Source of the DNA: Lichina pygmaea
Lineage: Eukaryota > Ascomycota > Lichinomycetes > Lichinales > Lichinaceae
Assembly (NCBI GenBank): GCA_963422465.1
Contig: OY730169.1
Location: 2,790,001-2,854,000, forward strand
DNA: 64,000 nucleotides
Direction: 5' to 3'
A model generated the notes under the pieces. That model was not told the DNA's origin. It saw only the letters and a program-made list of their open reading frames with translations, and ran no database searches. Below, piece by piece: positions 1 through 10,672 of the stretch (position 1 is the first letter of the stretch; every line of letters begins with the position of its first letter). Both the position numbers and the translations under genes were made by a program.

Positions 1-1040
1 ACTTGTGACCAACTCTGAGTCAGCTTTTAGGATTGAATGAAGATATCATGTGAGATGGTGAGCCTGTCTCGGACTGGTATGTGTGCACATATACTGTCAT
101 CATGATGATTCTGTTGTGTGTGAAAAGTGTGGACAGAGTATCTTGAATGAATAGTTGGTGTGGTGTTGGAAAGAAAGAAAGAAAGAAAAAAAAAGTAAAG
201 AGCAGCTGGTGATTAATGGAGATTCGTTAAGAGACAGCAGAGAGAACTTTTGGTTTTGAACGGACAAGAGTGAGGGAAGAGAGTGGAGAAGGCGAACCGG
301 GGGGGGGGGGGGGGGGGTTGATAAGGAATACTATGACAATCATAACATTCCAGAAGGAACTGAGCACAGTTATTTCTCCTCCCCCCTCTTCTCTCCTCCA
401 ACCCCCATCTCCCCAAGCCCTGAAGATTTTGAAGAGAACTATCGGCATGAACAATCACACAGCTTTATGGCTGCATGACAGAGGAAAGTATGCTTCGAGC
501 CGAGTGTATTCCACGATGTCAAGTGGGAGAACAGAGGGACACGCCGTATTTTTTTTCCGGAACAAGGAATGGTAAAGACGGGACACTTCTGTAGAGATAT
601 GTAGTTGAGACAAGTGTGAGAAGTAAACGTTGCGATGAAAGGGGGGTATCATACGTAAAGAAATTGGCGAGGGGCATCGTGCTGGTATGTTTTATTTTTT
701 AATTTTTTTTTTATTTGATTCTTACACTGATAGTAGCTTTTCAGCCATGCAGATCTTCTAGCTCGTGCTGGTATGTACGGCCAGGAAAAGATGCAAAGCG
801 AAGGAGGAGTGACTCTTTCAGTTCGTCGTCGTCGTCGTCGTCGTCGTCGTCAGATGAGTGATGGTGTCCGTCAGAGCGCTCTTTATCCTCCGCCTTCAAT
901 CAAACATTTGATTGACATCCAGAGGGACACAGGGTATGGGTTCCCATCCTCTTGTCCTCAAACGGCCGCGCCCGTGTTGCTGTCGACGTTGTTCCGTCGA
1001 CCTCGACTCGGCGTGCGCGTTCGATTCGGCGAGGACTGCC
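1..1040. other. Intergenic, no gene seen
   Basis: No family-like reading frame was found. The stretch holds a 19-base G run (299-317), A- and T-rich tracts near 180-195 and 690-715, and a CGT/GTC triplet run at about 825-851. The part near 1040 is the 3' flank of GTR1. Open frames here are short and low in complexity. Confidence 0.6.
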
Positions 1041-2184
1041 CTAGTGCGCGGGAACAGGAGCAGCAGGGGCGAGGGGGCCCCGGCCGAGACCCTCCATCCT
1101 GTCGAAGAGCTGCACGGCGATCTTGGTGTTGATGACGGCGCAGTTGTACGTGGCTTCGCCCGGCGCGGTGACGACGAGGATGTACGTGTTGGCGGTGAAC
1201 TTGGCGATGAACATGTTGAACTTGGTCGTCTTGATGCCAAACTCGACGAACTGCGGCGACGATCGCGGCAGGCCCGTGTGCTTCGACAGCGACTGCTTCC
1301 ACGTCTTGATGATGTTGCTGAGCCGCTCGAACCGGTCCTTGCACGGGTTGAGCTCGCCGACGCTGCTCGTGACGTGGGTGACGACGAGGAAGGTGGTGCG
1401 CTCGAAGAGCACAATCTCCTCGGCGCCGAGGCTGTCGGCGAGCCGACGCAGATGCTCCTCGATGACGCCGAGGTTCGGGATCAGGGTGTAGATGATGCTG
1501 GACCAGGCGCGGTACAGCGACTGGTCCCAGATGCTGGTGGCGAAACACGCAACCTCGAAGGCGCCGCAGCGCTCCTTGACCAGCGCCGCACGCTCGTTGA
1601 AGATCTTGTCGCGGAAGTGGTCCTGCACGAGGTCCATCTTGTGGATCAGACAGAAGACCGACGCGGACGGGCTGCGGTCCGCGAGGGCGCGGGCGTTGGC
1701 GGAGAAGACCACGAGGTCGCGATCGAACTCGCGGGACTCGATGTCGAAGACGTAGATCAGGACGCCGACGTTGGAGAACACGTGGTTCGCCTGCGTGCTG
1801 AGGTAGTTCTCGACAAAGGCATCTTGGCTGCACGTGCCGAACACGTCGTCAACGGCTTTCGCCCCAACACACACACAGACACTCACGCCGACGAACCGAG
1901 CAAACGAACGAGCGAACAGCAAGCGCATCATGGGGGAGCCGGGGACAGGGACCATCGTAGCCGAAGCGACCGACATCGTAAACTCACCCGCCACAGTCCC
2001 ACAGATTGAGCGTCAGATTCCCAAGGAAGCGCACATGACTGTGTTCGACGTCGATCGTCGCGCCCAAACGTCGTGTGTCTTTGGCGACGTAGTTGGAGAA
2101 GACGATGGATCGCATCGACGACTTGCCCGAGCCGCTCTTGCCCATCAGCAGCACCTTCTTCTTCTTGCCCTTCTTCTCGTCCAT
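1041..2184 (-). CDS. GTR1: Rag-family GTPase Gtr1 (RagA/B type)
   Basis: Small GTPase that in yeast pairs with Gtr2 on the vacuole membrane and, through the EGO complex, signals amino-acid sufficiency to TORC1. Two exons: 2184-1988 and 1827-1041, giving 327 aa (yeast Gtr1 is about 310). The start is followed by a Lys-rich stretch and the P-loop GKSGSGKS at about residues 15-22. The switch-region block [12 protein letters not shown] and the G3-like WDCGG follow, and splicing restores WDCGGQDAF. The segment [19 protein letters not shown] is typical of RagA/Gtr1 rather than Gtr2. The second half matches the Rag C-terminal roadblock-like region. The 160-nt intron has a GTGAGT donor and joins in phase 2. 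The last ten or so residues are Pro/Ala-rich and less certain. Identification is firm. Confidence 0.94.
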
Positions 2185-3731
2185 CTTGAGGTGTTATTGA
2201 CTGGCAACAGGCCGGTAGTACGTTTCGAACCTGGAGACTACGTAGTGGCCGATCGACGGCCCTCCTCAGGTGATCGAGTGAAATCTGGATGACAAAGGCT
2301 GCGTAATGCGCGGATGAATGCTTCAGCGGTTTAAACTTTCAAGACCAGAGATAAGTCACCGTACGTATGTACCATGCATACAGCCAGCAGGGGTGAGGGA
2401 TATGTGACTGTCAAAACTATTAGGTCGGGCCACCAGCAGAACCTGACTATCGTAAGCAGCGACACTTTGGTATCATACAGAACAGTCAAAGCCATAATAA
2501 GTACCTCTGGAGCTTGAATACGTACCGCGAGTACAAAATACCGTACGGCAGCAGGTAAGAAGGTACCGTAGCGTACTGTAGGCTAAAAGCGGCGACCTTC
2601 ATACAGTATATTATCCAAATGAGTACTTCCGGACTCGTGCAGAAGTACGTTCCGTACATACGTATATCTTTCGGTATGGACGCTGGTAAGGCGAAACATC
2701 GTAACTTCATCTTGAGCCACCATTGACATTTCAGGAGCTCGGGCCCTGCTGACTCAACGCGTGTGGTCATCGATCGATTGCTTACGTAAGCAATTGTTTC
2801 ATGCACGATTGAGACCGTCTCACCACAACCGAGCAAAGATCTCGAGGAGAATAACTTAGACACCTAGCCGAGACAGTTTGCCATCCTGCGCTCCATTCCC
2901 TCTCCCTCTCCGGACACAGATCATCTCTGACATAACGCTTCGAGTGTTGGGCGGAGCGTTGCGCGACTTGCGTCAATTTCTATCCACGGCTCTGCATCCC
3001 TGGCCTTGCAGTTACGCGGAGTTCGACCCAAGAGGAGTGGAATCCAGCGAGATACAGTACTTTCGTCTGAAACGAAACGGCGTCGACGAGACGGGAACCA
3101 ACAAACGATTCAGCCGGCGCTGTTGCCGTGGCCGCCGTTGCTGCAGTGATGATGGTAGCCGAAACGGAACACGCGACCTGGCCAACACGCCGTTGGCACC
3201 TAGCGTTGCAACACTTCATAGCACTATCATCCGTTCACGATGGGCACTCGATTATTCTCATGCTACGCCGAACGAGTACGAGCGTGGTTATTCACCTTTA
3301 AAGCCTATCCATTCGCTGCACGTCAATGAAGCTCTGACCGCCTCGGCTGGTGTTGGATCATGCAGAGTGTGATTCGGATGCAGGGTGCTAGACACGGAGT
3401 ACTACCGCCAAGGAGAGCCCTAGGGCTACAGTACGCACATACAGTACTTACCGGGTTGGGTGGTTGGGTGGCGAGCTCGACGGTGATAAGCCGCCATTCA
3501 CTTCATCTTCATGGCGAACACGAACGAGAGCCTTTTTAGGGACCCGAGTGTCTCTGTTGGGGACCAACACGGAGATGGACGTGCCTATCTGGGCCTTGTT
3601 GGACCTCGGGCCTGGCGGAACCATGGGCGGAGGAGATGGACATCGTGGTTATAAGAGCTGTTCCGGTCAACGGACGTGCCCCATCCTCATCTCAGTCCGG
3701 TCGTCGCCCTGCCTGATCGCGACGGGCTGCC
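2185..3731. other. Intergenic, no gene seen
   Basis: Shared upstream region of GTR1 (-) and the secreted-protein gene (+). No convincing reading frame. It is dense in TACGTAC/GTACGG words, for example 2500-2680. A reading frame at 2878-3372 has no recognisable domain and is not called. Confidence 0.55.
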
Positions 3732-4504
3732 ATGGGTCAATTGTCGGTCGTCCGTGTCGTTGCCCTGATCTGCATCTTCTTCACCACCAGCACACTTGCC
3801 AATCCTTCTTTCCGGTTCCCGCGCTTGAGGGTGCCGCATGGGGTTTCGTTTCTCTCGATCCCCACCGACCCAACGCCTAAGCCAACATTCGGGGCGCAAA
3901 CCACTCCCGCGAATCCCCGTCTGATCACGGAATGTTTCGACTGGAGCTGTCTGATGGAGTGTGCGGACCCAAAATTATACACATATGTACGATCGCGCTT
4001 CAAACACGCACTCGCCGCCTAGCAGGACCGGTTTCTCCGCTGACGGTCTTCCCAAGGAGGATGTCTTCCCCAAGTGCATCTCGGGATGCCCGTCGTCGAA
4101 GCAAGAGTCTCTGTTCCGACTGACCCCTACGGCCGACGTCTGCAACCGCATCGCCTACACGAACCAATGCTATTCGTACGAGTGTGCGAAACGCTGTAGC
4201 CGGAAGCCACGCTCGACGCCCATCCTTGTGCCTTCCCCTCCCCCTCTGATTGCTTCGCCGAAACATTCTGATCTGGTTTTAGGACATCTCCAAGTGCATC
4301 AAAAGGTCCTGTGGCAAGTCGAAAGTATCCTGCAGCAGTCCGGATGCCTATCCGCCCGGCGCGGGTCCTGCCAAGATCAAGTCGCGGAGGTCGGTCACAC
4401 CCGACATCAGCGCCGAATCTACAACCCGGGCGTCGTGGTTTGCTGACCGGTTCGGTGAGCGGCAGCCGAGGTCGATGAGCGGGAGGGAGATGGGATCCTT
4501 CTGA
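3732..4504 (+). CDS. Small secreted cysteine-rich protein with a repeated C-x4-C-x3/5-C motif
   Basis: Not a family I recognise. Proposed exons 3732-3986, 4057-4227 and 4283-4504 give about 215 aa. The N-terminus MGQLSVVRVVALICIFFTTS is a clear signal peptide with probable cleavage after TLA. The mature part has 12 Cys. Three triplets share the spacing C-x4-C-x3-C (CFDWSCLMEC, CYSYECAKRC) or C-x4-C-x5-C (CIKRSCGKSKVSC), one in each exon, and each is followed within 2-3 residues by Pro. The first intron (GTACGA, branch CTGAC, CCCAAG) fits in phase 0. The second needs a weak GTGCCT donor before TTTTAG, so that junction is less sure. The C-terminal tail after the last Cys is basic and Ser-rich. 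An effector-like or surface protein is an inference from secretion and Cys content only. Confidence 0.6.
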
Positions 4505-4680
4505 TTCGATGTTACAACGACCCTTTCCGATCAATGAATGAACTACACCGTATGCCAGTTCTATACACGGCGTCGAGTACGACCGACGAGCCTTTCTACG
4601 CAACATCGAGCGAATGCCAGACCAAATGGAACACCATCCGACATGAACACGGTGCGCCCGGGATGCGAAGCTCTCTTGAC

Positions 4681-5606
4681 TCAGAACAAGTCCTCGATGG
4701 TCTTGTCCGCGTCCTTCTTGATCAGGTCCAGCATACCCTAGCGAAATGTCAGTGGCGCACCGGCGAATTGCGAACCAGGCCCATCTCTTACCTCTGGCAT
4801 GACCGGTCTATCGTCCGGGCCCCGCACGTATCGGAAGGGCATCGTGGTCGTCTCGTGCTCGTCGAGCCTGAGCTCGGGAGAGTCGACGAAGGGGATCTGT
4901 TCAAAGGGGGCTACCGAAACGTTCACATCGTCAGTCTGTCAATAGAGACCATCTTTTTCGCCTGCGACCCATGAGACAAAAGGAGAGAGACGGACTCTGG
5001 CCTTGAACGATCAAGCGGGTGACCCGTACGGCCGTGTCGGTGGTCATCTGTTTCGGGCCGAGCCGCCGCCCCGCGAATCCTTTGTCCCTAAGTTCAGAGG
5101 TGCGATCTGACGCCTAGTAAGCCCGCCAGGGCCGAAACCCATCCAGGCACCGCCAGGGCGAGGGTGTAGCCTACCTCTGGGCGGGTCGTCGCCTAAAGCA
5201 TTAGCGTATCAGCACCTGTACCGAGAGGACTCCCGTCCGGTCCGGCCGGGCCACGGAACTGACCCAGGATTCCCCCGAAGAGAAAGACATCGAAGGCCAG
5301 CGCATCCGTCGGCGTCAGTTCCTCGGCCGCGCCCGGATCCAGCAGACACACCCGCTCTTTCGTGCCCGAGAAGAGGCCCTCGACGCTCTCGCGATGCAGC
5401 TGCAGACCCGGGAGAGCCTTCAGGTCCGACGGCACCTCCAGCGCCGCGGCCACGGACGTGAGCAGGCAGCGCGCTCCGGCCGCACGTGACTCTTCCGCGA
5501 TGCATCTGTACTCTAGCCTGGACCATCCACCGAGCTCTGGATCCAGGTGTTCTACGACGTACGAGTACGTCTTTGCTGGAGGGGCGAGGGTCTGCTCGGT
5601 CTCCAT
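4681..5606 (-). CDS. SFM1: SPOUT-fold protein arginine methyltransferase Sfm1
   Basis: In yeast Sfm1 methylates Arg146 of ribosomal protein Rps3 using S-adenosylmethionine. Five exons: 5606-5264, 5192-5175, 5106-4996, 4910-4792 and 4737-4681; 215 aa (yeast 213). The family blocks appear in order: YVVEHLDPELGGWSRLEY, VCLLDP, FDVFLFGGILGDDPPRDRT, RRLGPKQMTTDTAVR, IPFVDSPELRL, MPFRYV and GMLDLIKKDADKT. Exon 2 is only 18 nt and supplies the DDPPR part of the conserved GGILGDDPPRDRT motif, so skipping it would remove part of the cofactor-binding knot. The start chosen is the Met of METEQT (5606). An in-frame Met 33 codons upstream exists, but the leader it adds is not family-like. All four introns join in consistent phase. 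Identification is firm; the GTCCGT donor of intron 3 is the weakest site. Confidence 0.92.
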
Positions 5607-6422
5607 CACGTGAGCCGTATCCGGATACCGGTACGGTACGTGGCTCCCAAGGCTCTTCGTTGGTGTGAGGGGGGGGGAGCGACGATGATGTCTGTCGGAA
5701 GGCAAGTCGGGAATCGGCGGCGTCTGTGGGCCGGTGGCTTCCTGTCACCTCGGTCACGGGACTTGCACCGGTGTACGAGTACAGAGATGACGATCAATCT
5801 TTGTTGGTGGAGAGATACCACCCGTGCCACCCCACTGTTCAGGGACGAGGGATATCCAGCGATGATGGTAGCTCGATGCTTAGTCAGCCTTTTGGCGTAC
5901 GGTATCGGTCCGTGCGGGAGTGTGGGTATGCAGGTGCTTATCTCACGTCCCGGCAGTTCTTGTGATGATCGTCGGGATGATTGAGGTGGACCGCAGTCGA
6001 CACCGACCGACCATCAATCGCAACGTCCATCTCGGCCGTCGGACGGGAGCCTCGCTGCTACCTGGCGACGGCTCGTTCCGCAAGGTAAGACCCCCCTTCC
6101 CAATGCCAAACCAAGCGCCTGCCGTCATCTCCAGCAAAATCCAAATGGGAACCGACAACTGGGCCGCCGTCGTGACGTCTCTGGAGACATGCGGGTGCGC
6201 GAAACAGCGGCCGCCGTACGGTCGGGCCTCGGAAAGCACTACGTTAAAGGACCGGTTCCCGGTCGGTCTGTCATGTCTCGGGACCCGGATCACGCTCTCT
6301 AGGGAGCGGGATGCCCTCGATGGTCCAGGAATCCTTCTTCTGCCTCGAGCTCGCCAGACCCGAGCATCACAGATGGTCCACGTCGACTCCTTCCACAGGG
6401 GCGCGCAGACATTCGATCGACC
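5607..6422. other. Intergenic between SFM1 (-) and the GH128 gene (+)
   Basis: Divergent promoter region of about 0.8 kb. Contains a short G run near 5669-5678 and scattered TACGGTAC words. No reading frame with family character on either strand. Confidence 0.5.
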
Positions 6423-7547
6423 ATGCGCGGCCTGACGTGCGCCTTCCTACTCGGCCGGCTCGCACGGCTGGCCTGGTCGGATGTGTGGGACCCCAGGAAC
6501 TCGACCAAGCGCGGTCTCGTGTACGTTGCAACGGCGGACAGCGCGGACGACGATGACGTCTGGGTCCAACAAGGCTCGGTCTTGACGTGGTACTACACCT
6601 ACACGGGCAGACCTGCGCCGTCACTTGCCAGTTCAGAGCTCGAGTTCGTGCCGATGCTATGGGGAGCGGCGGCGGACCCGGCCGACACCTTCTTCCTCGA
6701 CGAGGTGAAGCTCCAGCTCGAGGAGGGTGCCCGGTTCAAGCACGCACTCGGTTTCAACGAACCAGATGGGGAGGGGTCGACCGGCGGGAGTCAGATCCCT
6801 GCTGCCGTCGCCGCCGAGGTTTGGATCCGGCAGATGGAGCCGCTGAGACGGGACCACGGTCTCGAGCTCGGCCTGCCTGCCGTCACCAGCGCCCCTTCGG
6901 GCTTCACCTGGCTCGAGGACTTTACCCGCGCCTGCGATGGCGGATGCAGGGGCGACTTCATGCCCGTCCATTGGTACGGCGATGATTTCGAGGGGCTCGC
7001 TTCTCATCTCGGGCACGTGCATGCCTTGTACCCGGATCTGCCCATCTGGGTCACCGAGTACGCCGTCGTGCAGAACGACCTGGCAAGGACCCAAGAATTC
7101 TTCAACGCCAGCGCGCAGTACATGGATAGGCTCTCGTGAGTACCTTCCTGCCTCGAGTCTCGTGCATCATCTTTCCGATCGAGGATGTCTTGCTCTCCTG
7201 CAACTTCGTTGACCAGTCCCCCATGCGCGTCGAACGATACCCTACCGCTACAGCATAACTGACAGTTGAACCTGCACAGCTACGTCGAGCGATATTCCTA
7301 CTTCGGATCCTTTAGGAGCAGCGTCTCCAACGTGGGTCCTAACGCGGCCATGCTCACGGAGCAGGGCAAGCTCACGGACGTCGGAGCTGTCTACCTAGGC
7401 CTCGAGACGCAGGGGAACATTCCGCGCAAGAATGCCGGAGCATCCTCGAGGCGGTCGTCATCTTGGCTTCTCAGGGCTACAGTGGCGCTTGGTCTCGTCG
7501 TATCATCACTTCCGTTGCTTTCTCACGCCGACTCTCTTGTGTCATGA
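6423..7547 (+). CDS. GH128-type secreted beta-glucanase (Asl1-like), probably GPI-anchored
   Basis: Glycoside hydrolase of the Asl1-like (GH128) group, whose members act on beta-1,3-glucan. Exons 6423-7135 and 7280-7547; 326 aa. The N-terminus MRGLTCAFLLGRLARLAWS is a short signal peptide. The family core is visible as GLVYV, LTWYYTYTGRP, FVPMLWG, ALGFNEPD, GDFMPVHWYG, LPIWVTEYAV and, across the splice, VERYSYFGSF. Glu113 (in GFNEPD) and Glu212 (in WVTEYA) sit where the acid/base and nucleophile are expected. The intron (GTGAGT to GCACAG) joins TC to C, giving LSYVERY. The last 45 residues are a Ser/Ala-rich linker plus a hydrophobic tail, which suggests a GPI signal and a cell-wall or membrane location. 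Substrate preference cannot be read from sequence. Confidence 0.88.
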
Positions 7548-8449
7548 TGTATGAGGAGACCATCGATACTGCAAGGCCGCACCACTTGTTGGGAGCTTGT
7601 GTCACGTCTTTCATGTTGCTGGGCATGTTTGGGTGCGAGAGACGGAAAGTTATCGGCATTGGGACGCATTCCGGACCACGGCTGTGGAGCCAGATGACCT
7701 CATGTCTCCAAATACGTCCACAGCTTCCTAAAGAGGACTTGTTGGTCAAGAGTAGGATCGTTGCGGAAGAACTACGAGAACAAGCTCATCATCTTGCCGA
7801 TCACGCTACCATATATACCTATGTTAAATGGTCCACCTGTAACCCAGCAACTTCCTTCACCAGACACCACCCAACCCCGCAAAGCGAAGCATACCTACAG
7901 AGCTCTGGACAGTAGCACAAGGGACATCCATGTTCCGTTACCCTACAGTACTGGAGCGTAGTCACTCCGTGTTCTACATGAGGTGTTGATAGTCAAAGCA
8001 CATCAAGTCTTGTTGTTGATAGACACCCTCAATCCTACCATGAGTAGACATCATCAATAATATCATGAGTAGACATCTGCCGCAAGAGTTGCTACAGCTT
8101 CAATTGTCCATGGGGTAGATACCGTGGTGGAGTTCGATGTCTCGTTATATTCGTGGGGTGGCTGGTGTGCTTGGAAAGATCCTGTGTTGATTCGAAAAAG
8201 TGTTTTGTGAAGTGTAGGTGTAGGCAGGTTTGGCATGGAACTGTCCCTGGAGAGCTGAAGAGGAGGAGAGAGAGAGAGATGGGGGGAAGGGGGGGGGGGG
8301 GGGGGGGGGGGGGGGTAGGAGTGGGAGCTACTACTGCTGCTAGTACTGCAATACTATTCCTAGAGCAGTGTAGACATATCTTGGAAGATCTACAGTACGC
8401 CTCTACACATCTCCACCACCTACCTACCTTCAGACCAAGAACCCGCACC
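7548..8449. other. Intergenic, with a 27-base G run upstream of the epimerase gene
   Basis: No gene seen. From 7980 to 8075 there is a short imperfect direct repeat containing CATGAGTAGACATC. A GAGAGAGA tract leads into an uninterrupted run of 27 G (8289-8315), which ends 134 bp before the epimerase start codon and so lies in its promoter or 5' UTR. Confidence 0.6.
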
Positions 8450-8533
8450 ATGGCCACCAGCAAACTGCGCGTAAGTACTGAAAGCAACATATCCTGCTTC
8501 CCTTCGCCTTCCTTCGTCTCCACTCGTCTCCCT

Positions 8534-8565
<32 letters not shown>

Positions 8566-9350
8566 CTTCCTTCTACTCCCCCTACCGTACCATCACATCA
8601 AAGTCGAATCTTCACTGACTCACAAACGACGATGTCTTCCCCTCCTGACCAGACGCTATCCGCCAAGAACGCGGCCGCGCTCGACCACGACCTGATGACC
8701 GTCGGAGCCTTCTCGTTGGATCAGCTCATGGAACTGGCCGGTCTGTCGGTGTCACAAGCCGGTAAGTCTAGGCGGGATTGCATGTCTGAGGCTAGAGAGG
8801 GTACGGTATTGTAGAGTATGGTACTGTACGTAGAGAGAGCGTGGGTTGGAGGGAGGGAGGGAAGATGGAATGGGGAATGGGGAATTGGAGAATGGGAAAG
8901 GGTGTACGATGTCACGTACGATATGCGTCGAGCACGGTCTGACTGACTGACTGACTGACGCATTCCTTGGGTCCGACGGACTACCCACCCACAGTCTATC
9001 GAGTTCATCCGCCCAGTCGAGGCAAGAGTATCCTCGTGGCCTGCGGACCGGGCAACAACGGTCAGTTTTGCCCACGCCACAAGACGAGGATTGGAACCAT
9101 TGCCAGGTTGAGGGTGTCCTATAGAGATAGTGCGGAGTTGATCTTGTTGTCGGTGTTCCATGTACAGGCGGCGATGGCTTGGTGGCTGCTCGTCATCTGT
9201 GGCATTACGGCTACAGACCAATCGTCTACTATCCCAAGCCGGGCAAGAATGAATTGTATCAGGTACGTACAGTATGTGTGAGGTGGTCTGCCTCACGCGC
9301 AGAGTATCGTCTTTTTTCCAGAAAAGGGAGGGGGGGGGGGGGGGGGGGGG

Positions 9351-9400
<50 letters not shown>

Positions 9401-10091
9401 ATCAATTCAGGGGACTAGGGGCTGACTTGTGATACTTACCCGGCAGCGTCTCGTCACCCAGCTGAAGAGCCTCGACATGCCCTTCACCGAGGACTTCTCG
9501 ACTGCCTTGCAGGAGTCGCATCACGTGGTCGATGCCATCTTCGGTATGTGTGCTTTGCGATAGGGCAGATTCGCGCCTAGATTCCCTTGACGTGGTCTAA
9601 TCGTCGTCGGGTCTGACCGGAGTTGCTCGTCAGGCTTCAGCTTCTCGGGTGAGGTTCGCGAACCATTTGGGACGATCATCGAGGCGATGAAGAGCACGCC
9701 GTTGGCCGTCACGGCCGTGGACGCGCCGTCGTCGTGGAACATCGAAGGCGGGCCGCCGGAGTCGGGTCCGGGAAAGGACTTCCAACCGGCGAACCTCGTG
9801 AGCTTGACAGCTCCAAAGCCATTGGTGCAATGGTTCCGGGGTCGGCATTTCCTTGGTGGCAGGTACGTAGGGTAATCGTTCTCTTTGTTCAATTCGTTCC
9901 CTGTTTTCTAGGCAAGCAGCGGACGAGAGACTGGCTTTCAAGAAAGAACGCGCTGGCTTAGCAGCGGTGATTGCTACTTCCACAACAGGTTCGTCTCTCC
10001 GCGCATCGCCCAGAAATACAACCTCGACGTGCCCGAGTACGAAGGCGTCGATCAGATCGTCGAGTTGAACGCTGAGAGCGGAGAGCTATGA
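8450..10091 (+). CDS. NNR1: NAD(P)H-hydrate epimerase (YjeF N-terminal domain, NAXE-like)
   Basis: Epimerises the damaged cofactors NADHX and NADPHX so that a separate dehydratase can repair them. Seven exons: 8450-8470, 8653-8761, 8995-9060, 9168-9262, 9447-9543, 9634-9862 and 9989-10091; 239 aa, the usual length for the stand-alone fungal enzyme. Family blocks: [81 protein letters not shown] and RFVSPRIAQKYNLDVPEYEG. The GPGNNGGDG loop is rebuilt across intron 3 and is the best check on splicing. The first exon encodes seven residues (MATSKLR); a second in-frame ATG at 8632 lies inside intron 1 and is less family-like. Introns 1 and 4 contain a 26-base C run and a 24-base G run followed by (GA)n, respectively. 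Identification is firm. Confidence 0.95.
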
Positions 10092-10672
10092 AGCACACGG
10101 GGGAAAGAGAGTCTCGGTGGTCGAATGACTCAAGCACTCCTACGCCTTGGCATATGATGAGAGCTATATGCCTGGCGATGTCGCTGCAGTAGTATGTCCT
10201 ACTACTGACGTGCAATGAGTCAAATGTTTGGCAAATGACTTGTTTCTCTCCTCTCTGGCCCTGGGAAGGTACCGTACCGGTACGGTGAAGGAAAGATTGC
10301 TGTGACAATGCTATCTCGTACGGTAACAGTAGTTTCGTCCACTGTAGGGAAGGAACATCTTGCAACGTGTGCTTGCTTCCATGATGCTTAGGGAGTTGCG
10401 CTGCCGCCGTTGCCTCGCATTGGAATATCCGGAAGAATAATGCCCCGCTCCGGTTGCGCGTCAAACTCAATTCGTTCAAACTCGTGGGCGGTCGTGACTT
10501 CGGCGTCTAGCTTGCCCGTTCATGCCAACCGCGATCAGGGAGACCACGTGACAGACAGTCGCTGCTTTCTACCTCCGTACGTAGTGGAGCAATCAACATC
10601 ACGTCCATCAATCGTCAACCATCATCCCATACAGCACGGTACAGAACGTCACACACTCGCAAAACATACAGT
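10092..10672. other. Intergenic between the epimerase and DCD1 genes
   Basis: The 3' flank of the epimerase and the promoter of DCD1, both transcribed rightward. TACCGTACCGGTACGG-type palindromic words occur near 10270-10285. No gene seen. Confidence 0.5.

Noticed and set aside
270-575. Open frame with a Gly run
   Set aside because: It depends on a 19-base G run and has no family-like sequence.
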